The position numbers were made by a program, and so were the translations under genes. Positions 63,280 through 64,000 of a DNA stretch of 64,000 bases are shown here, one piece after another. Under the pieces are notes generated by a model that was not told the origin of the DNA, ran no database searches, and was given only the letters and a program-made list of their open reading frames with translations. The DNA lies in contig NZ_CP127390.1 of the NCBI RefSeq assembly GCF_030286045.1, positions 1 through 64,000 of the forward strand, in the 5' to 3' direction. Source of the DNA: Propionimicrobium sp. PCR01-08-3 (GTDB lineage: Bacteria > Actinomycetota > Actinomycetes > Propionibacteriales > Propionibacteriaceae). Each line of letters opens with the position of its first letter. The stretch's first letter is position 1.

Positions 63280-63296
63280 CCGGAGAGGACAAGCAA

Positions 63297-63677
63297 ATGA
63301 CCACTTACACCATTGATGTGAGCCGGGAAGGGCGCCGGTGGGTGCTTGATGTGCGAAATCTCGATATCGCCGGTCAGACTCGAGCGTTGCGGGATGCCGC
63401 GGATATCGGCAGAGGAATCGTTGCTGCGTACCTTGATATTCCCGAAGACGATGTGAAGGTCGACGTCAAGGTCCACGTGCCGGAGGCTGTATCCGCTCAG
63501 CTTGTGGATGCGGAGAAGGACGAGGAACTCGGCCGGGCCGAATTGGCCTCGGCAGCCCAGAAGCGCCGCGCGGCGATCCGCGACCTACGGGCGATGGGAA
63601 TAAGCCAACGGGACGTAGCCGAGGCCCTGGGGATGTCGCCCCAGCGCGTCAGCCAGCTGGTCAAGAGTTCGGCATAA
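63297..63677 (+). CDS. hicB: HicB-type antitoxin with HTH
   Basis: A 126-residue antitoxin. The N-terminal partial RNase-H-like domain is TTYTIDVSREGRRWVLDVRNL and continues LRDAADIGRGIVAAYLDI. The C-terminal ~40 residues form a helix-turn-helix (LRAMGISQRDVAEALGMSPQRVSQLV). ATG 63297 follows GGAGAGGA and is chosen over the TTG at 63270. Confidence 0.88.
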   Translation: MTTYTIDVSREGRRWVLDVRNLDIAGQTRALRDAADIGRGIVAAYLDIPEDDVKVDVKVHVPEAVSAQLVDAEKDEELGRAELASAAQKRRAAIRDLRAMGISQRDVAEALGMSPQRVSQLVKSSA

Positions 63678-63716
63678 CGGGACCGGCGAGCCACCGAGCC
63701 CGGAATCAAACCGTGA

Positions 63717-64000
63717 TCAGGCCCCCACTGCTTCCGCGATGGTCATTCCGTAACGGGCCTCAAAGTACGACTCGATATTCTCACGTTCGGTTTGGGTGCC
63801 CGACGCTGCACTGTCCCAGTGGCCCTGTTCTCGCGCAGCTTCGCTGACGTCCTCGCCCGCGGCGTTCTGGATGGACTGCAACTCGCCCGTGGCGAGATCG
63901 GCGTAATAGACGTAAGTGACGCCCATCGCAGAGACGTAGATGGTTCGCCTGAAGACACCGTTCTCATAGCCGAAGACATCCACGTTCTGGAACTCCTCGC
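63717..64000 (-). CDS. C-terminal part of a lipoprotein paralogue, cut by the window end
   Basis: The C-terminal ~95 residues of a protein paralogous to the small lipoprotein at 56260. Shared: EFQNVDVFGYENGVF against AFQNYGEFNYADNTY, SAMGVTYVYYADLA against SAMGKTYNYTYDL, and ESYFEARYGMTIAEA against QDYFQTRYGMSIEDA. The frame stays open through the window edge, so the signal peptide and start lie outside. It is convergent with hicB. Confidence 0.75.
   Translation of the reverse strand, partial: EEFQNVDVFGYENGVFRRTIYVSAMGVTYVYYADLATGELQSIQNAAGEDVSEAAREQGHWDSAASGTQTERENIESYFEARYGMTIAEAVGA

Noticed and set aside
1-64000. CRISPR arrays, insertion sequences and prophage
   Set aside because: No regularly spaced identical repeats, transposase, integrase or phage structural genes were seen; the repeats reported are few and degenerate.

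Overview
High-GC actinobacterial chromosome, most plausibly a member of the Propionibacteriaceae or a close relative. This is inferred from the combination of polyphosphate glucokinase, pyruvate phosphate dikinase with its regulatory kinase, a succinyl-CoA:acetate-type CoA-transferase, an HspR/HAIR-controlled dnaK operon, a LysX fusion, a DUF222/HNH endonuclease and B12 riboswitches. I see no prophage, intact insertion sequence, CRISPR array or rRNA. There are two tRNA genes, Leu(CAG) and Gly(CCC).

Layout. 1-2.3 kb: a class III CoA-transferase overlapping a crotonase, followed by a degenerate tandem repeat of about 60 bp. 3-5.1 kb: tRNA-Leu, an AbiEi-like/DUF559 protein with a palindromic operator candidate, and two copies of a hairpin repeat. 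5.1-9.5 kb: a DUF3516-type helicase and a YeiH-like exporter whose N-terminal helix is a separate small gene. 9.9-13 kb: a KDPG-aldolase-like protein and twin cell-wall enzymes sharing one membrane-anchor chassis. 13-18.3 kb: pgi, a SanA-like protein, argS and ppgK. 18.6-26.5 kb: a carboxylate utilisation cluster (GntR regulator, PdxA2-like dehydrogenase, TctBAC transporter, MFS transporter). Three similar operator-like sites tie the regulator to both transport units. 27-31.9 kb: dnaK-grpE-dnaJ-hspR plus a coupled unknown gene, behind two HAIR operators. 31.8-38 kb: PH-domain membrane proteins, a LiaF-like protein, tpx, a HigBA-type module, tRNA-Gly and a PemK-like protein. 38-52.3 kb: central metabolism and envelope genes, including the CoA-transferase, the methyltransferase/esterase/LysX/YwiC/DUF1015 operon, and divergent ppsR then ppdK.

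53.4-58.3 kb holds the most unusual system. Two minus-strand cobalamin riboswitches lie in front of (i) a periplasmic-binding lipoprotein followed by a small lipoprotein, and (ii) a free-standing N-terminal third of CobN followed by a second, paralogous binding protein. No permease, ATPase or remaining CobN is present. A truncated paralogue of the small lipoprotein lies at the right window edge. I infer a corrinoid- or cobalt-responsive surface capture module. 58.4-64 kb: a DUF222/HNH endonuclease, an enolase-superfamily sugar acid dehydratase, and divergent HigBA and HicAB toxin-antitoxin modules.

Gene starts were moved from the longest reading frame where a ribosome binding site, family N-terminus or overlap with the neighbour supported it. 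All family assignments are by recognition of motifs, not by database search.
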